Assembly: GCA_963693635.1 (NCBI GenBank)
Contig: CAVOBC010000059.1
Location: 1-17,623, forward strand
Reading direction: 5' to 3'
DNA: 17,623 nt
Origin: CAVOBC01 sp963693635
GTDB taxonomy: Bacteria > Pseudomonadota > Gammaproteobacteria > Pseudomonadales > Azotimanducaceae
Shown: piece after piece, positions 16,143 to 17,623 of the stretch
Position numbering within the stretch: the stretch's first letter is position 1
Layout of the letters: each line of letters starts with the position of its first letter
Made by a program: the position numbers and the translations under genes
Notes under the pieces: model-generated
Told to the model about the DNA's origin: nothing
Database searches by the model: none
What the model saw: the letters and a program-made list of their open reading frames with translations, nothing else

Positions 16143-16673
16143 TTATTGCTGATCTTCTTTCTGATCGCGAACGGCGGCTACCACCCTCGTTACCTTGCCT
16201 GGAACGTCGTTCAACGTTCTTGCCAACTTGGTAACCGGCCCCAGCATGACGGCCATCAACATTGATAGCCCCTGGTCCCGGGTAGGCAACGTGGCCAGGG
16301 CATCAATCTGGTCGGCACCCAGCAGTTTGCCGCCGACGCTTAATGCTCTGATCTCGAACGCCTCATTGCTCTTTGCAAACTCTTTGAAGACGCGCGCGCC
16401 AGCGCCCGGGTCCTCAAGCGAGAAAGCCAGAACATTCGGTCCGAGCAACGCCTCGCTCAGACACTCAAAATCAGTGCCTGCAAACGCGCGTTTGGCCAAT
16501 GTGTTGCGAATGACACGAACCGCGACGCCAGCCTTTCGGGCTGCCGTTCGTAACGTTGTCATGTCTGACACCGTTACACCGCGATAATCGGCCATCACAG
16601 CAGACAACGCCTTGCCAGCGGTCTCATTGACCTCAGCAACAATCGCCTGTTTCTCTTCAAGTCCTATTGGCAC
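16143..16673 (-). CDS. rplJ: 50S ribosomal protein L10
   Basis: L10 anchors the L7/L12 dimers to 23S rRNA at the stalk base. I place the start at GTG 16673, giving 176 residues beginning VPIGLEEKQAIVAEVNETAG (read as Met; 165 in E. coli). AGGAG lies eight bases upstream, and the E. coli protein begins MALNLQDKQAIVAEV, which aligns here. An in-frame upstream start at 16742 would add 23 residues unlike the family and would run through the leader hairpins, so I reject it. Conserved segments are LSAVMADYRGVTVSDMTTLR, MRVIRNTL-like RVIRNTLAKRAF, and FKEFAKSNEAFEIRALSVGG. The Ala-poor C-terminal helix that binds L12 follows. The gene is preceded by a 328-base leader and followed by rplL after 38 bases. 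Confidence 0.97.
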   Translation of the reverse strand: MPIGLEEKQAIVAEVNETAGKALSAVMADYRGVTVSDMTTLRTAARKAGVAVRVIRNTLAKRAFAGTDFECLSEALLGPNVLAFSLEDPGAGARVFKEFAKSNEAFEIRALSVGGKLLGADQIDALATLPTRDQGLSMLMAVMLGPVTKLARTLNDVPGKVTRVVAAVRDQKEDQQ

Positions 16674-16681
16674 AAGTTTTA

Positions 16682-16686
16682 CTCCT
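16682..16686 (-). promoter_or_regulatory. rplJ ribosome-binding site
   Basis: AGGAG is eight bases before GTG 16673. It fixes the start of rplJ at this GTG rather than at the in-frame ATG 16742 upstream. Confidence 0.85.
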
Positions 16687-16689
16687 GTG

Positions 16690-16800
16690 TCGACTTTCCT
16701 TCGTTCAACGAACCAGCCAGAGGGCTGGTCGCTGCTTCTCACGGCGATGGATTCAGGGAATCTATGTCACCGTCTACGCAGGCCCTTACGAACAAACTGT
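16690..16800 (-). ncRNA. L10 leader (ribosomal protein autoregulatory element)
   Basis: The minus-strand RNA before rplJ folds into an irregular stem at 16741-16773: ACGGTGA pairs with TCGCCGT (one G-U), then an asymmetric internal loop, then GATTC/GAATC. A perfect seven-pair hairpin follows (ACCAGCC/GGCTGGT, 16712-16729), then a TTCGTT/AACGAA palindrome (16700-16712). The GCGTAGACGGTGAC segment is similar to what I recall from gammaproteobacterial rplJ leaders. In E. coli the L10-L12 complex binds such a leader and represses rplJ translation. The boundaries are approximate. Confidence 0.65.
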
Positions 16801-17001
16801 CCCTAAGAATTAAAGGTCACCCGACCTGCGGTCTTTGACGGGCCCCGGCATGCCGGGAACCCCAAAGTCTTAAAAAATTCTTCAATACGTTTCGATCGTG
16901 CGGCCGATGTTTCCGTCCGCGCCCGGCAGATATCCAGCGGATGTCCGGCGCACGTCCGGCAAGCAGTACCGGGGAACACCGGACGAATGAAAGGGCAGCG
17001 G

Positions 17002-17623
17002 CTAAAACTCGAGCGACGCCTGATCGATCAAGAGTCCTCCACCCATGGTGGTGGTCAACATCACCTTCTGCACAAACACGCCCTTGGCGGACGCCGGCTT
17101 CGCCTTCTTCAGGTCGATGAGCAACGTCTCCAGGTTTTCCTTGATGGCAGTTGCCTCGAACCCAATCTTGCCGAGGCCACCATGGATGATGCCGTTCTTG
17201 TCGGTGCGGTAGCGCACCTGACCCGCTTTCGCGTTGCTGACCGCTTCAGTCACATCCATGGTTACCGTGCCAAGCCGGGGATTCGGCATCAGGCCGCGCG
17301 GGCCGAGAATCTGTCCCAGTTGACCCACAACGCGCATCGCATCGGGGGTCGCAACACACACCTGGAAGTCGAGATTGCCTTCTTTGATCGATGCTGCGAG
17401 ATCGTCCATGCCGACGATGTCAGCACCGGCTGCGGTGGCTTCGGCCGCTTTGTCGCCCTGGGCGAACACAGCGACCCGCACATCTTTACCGGTACCATGC
17501 GGCAGCACCGTTGCCCCGCGAATGACCTGGTCTGATTTTCGGGGGTCAACGCCCAGATTGATACTGACATCGATAGACTCTTTGAACTTGACCTTCGAGA
17601 GCTCGGTGAGCAGGCCCACGGCT
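17002..17623 (-). CDS. rplA: 50S ribosomal protein L1, C-terminal part (cut by right edge)
   Basis: This is most of ribosomal protein L1, truncated at its 5' end by the window edge. It is open from base 17622 in frame (AVGLLTELSKVKFKESIDVS) and ends at TAG 17002-17004 after SLEF. A GTG at 17619 looks like a start but is an internal Val codon, as shown by the left copy, which has 25 further residues before it. Recognisable L1 segments include GLMPNPRLGTVTMDVTEAVS and NGIIHGGLGKIGFE. Codons from 17412 down to 17002 continue exactly where the left copy stops at base 1. It precedes rplJ by 328 bases. Confidence 0.97.
   Translation of the reverse strand, partial: AVGLLTELSKVKFKESIDVSINLGVDPRKSDQVIRGATVLPHGTGKDVRVAVFAQGDKAAEATAAGADIVGMDDLAASIKEGNLDFQVCVATPDAMRVVGQLGQILGPRGLMPNPRLGTVTMDVTEAVSNAKAGQVRYRTDKNGIIHGGLGKIGFEATAIKENLETLLIDLKKAKPASAKGVFVQKVMLTTTMGGGLLIDQASLEF
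17413..17623. repeat. Right copy of terminal direct repeat (211 bp)
   Basis: This is identical to bases 1-211 except for T at 17539 where the left copy has C at 127. It is the other end of the overlap that closes the sequence into a 17,412-bp circle. Confidence 0.95.

Larger units (their letters stand above)
16674..17001 (-). other. 328-bp rplA-rplJ spacer
   Basis: No gene is seen. Its rplJ-proximal third is the L10 leader. Upstream of that are an AGGTC/GACCT hairpin (16814-16827); a long compound stem (16833-16867) in which CTTTG/CAAAG, GGG/CCC and CCCGG/CCGGG stack around a CATG loop; an AT-rich patch with six T in the RNA (about 16871-16880); and a CCGG-rich part (16921-16984). That part has a repeated GTCCGGC (16943-16949 and 16954-16960) and GTCCGG/CCGGAC arms (16954-16984). 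The T-rich patch has no hairpin before it, so I do not call a terminator. Confidence 0.6.

Noticed and set aside
16674..16742. A 23-residue N-terminal extension of L10 from ATG 16742
   Set aside because: The family starts near the KQAIV segment, the AGGAG is placed for GTG 16673, and the extension would be encoded by the L10 leader hairpins.
16868..16884. A terminator after rplA at the run of six T (minus strand)
   Set aside because: No stable hairpin immediately precedes the T-run. The strong stem (16833-16867) lies downstream of it in the direction of transcription.
1..17623. A novel plasmid or phage-like element suggested by the direct terminal repeats
   Set aside because: Every gene is a single-copy core chromosomal gene in canonical order. 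There is no replication, partition, integrase or structural gene, and tuf repeat collapse explains the circle more simply.

Overview
The window is a block of core housekeeping genes for translation and transcription from a gammaproteobacterium. All genes are on the minus strand. Evidence for the group: the order tuf – tRNA-Trp – secE – nusG – rplKAJL – rpoBC – rpsL – rpsG – fusA – tuf, a long SecE with three apparent membrane segments, an RpoC with the large insertion after the trigger-loop region, and protein sequences that follow Escherichia coli closely. I cannot name the genus.

Layout in transcription order, high to low coordinates: rplA (5' part cut off by the right edge), a 328-base spacer with an L10-type leader, rplJ, rplL, a structured 195-base spacer, rpoB, rpoC, a 408-base spacer with tandem hairpins, an intrinsic terminator and the presumed str promoter region, rpsL, an unusually long 460-base spacer, rpsG, fusA, tuf, tRNA-Trp, secE, nusG, a 185-base spacer with a probable L1-regulated leader, rplK, and the first 95 codons of rplA, cut by the left edge. 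Together these encode large-subunit stalk proteins (L1, L11, L10, L7/L12), RNA polymerase beta and beta', small-subunit proteins S12 and S7, both elongation factors, the Sec translocon subunit SecE and the elongation/antitermination factor NusG.

The most informative observation concerns the assembly. Bases 1-211 repeat as bases 17413-17623 with a single synonymous difference, and the two rplA pieces join in frame into one 231-residue L1. The sequence therefore closes as a 17,412-bp circle with a single tuf. That tuf has the usual tufA neighbour (fusA) upstream and the usual tufB neighbours (tRNA-Trp, secE) downstream. This is what results when two near-identical tuf genes flanking this block are collapsed by an assembler, or recombine. 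There are no replication, partition or mobility genes, so I do not read it as a plasmid or a new element.

I found no undescribed system, defence locus, CRISPR array or insertion sequence. Apart from the circle, the points of interest are intercistronic RNA structures: a 13-bp helix between rplL and rpoB, the L10 leader, the rpoC 3' hairpins and terminator, and the enlarged rpsL-rpsG spacer.
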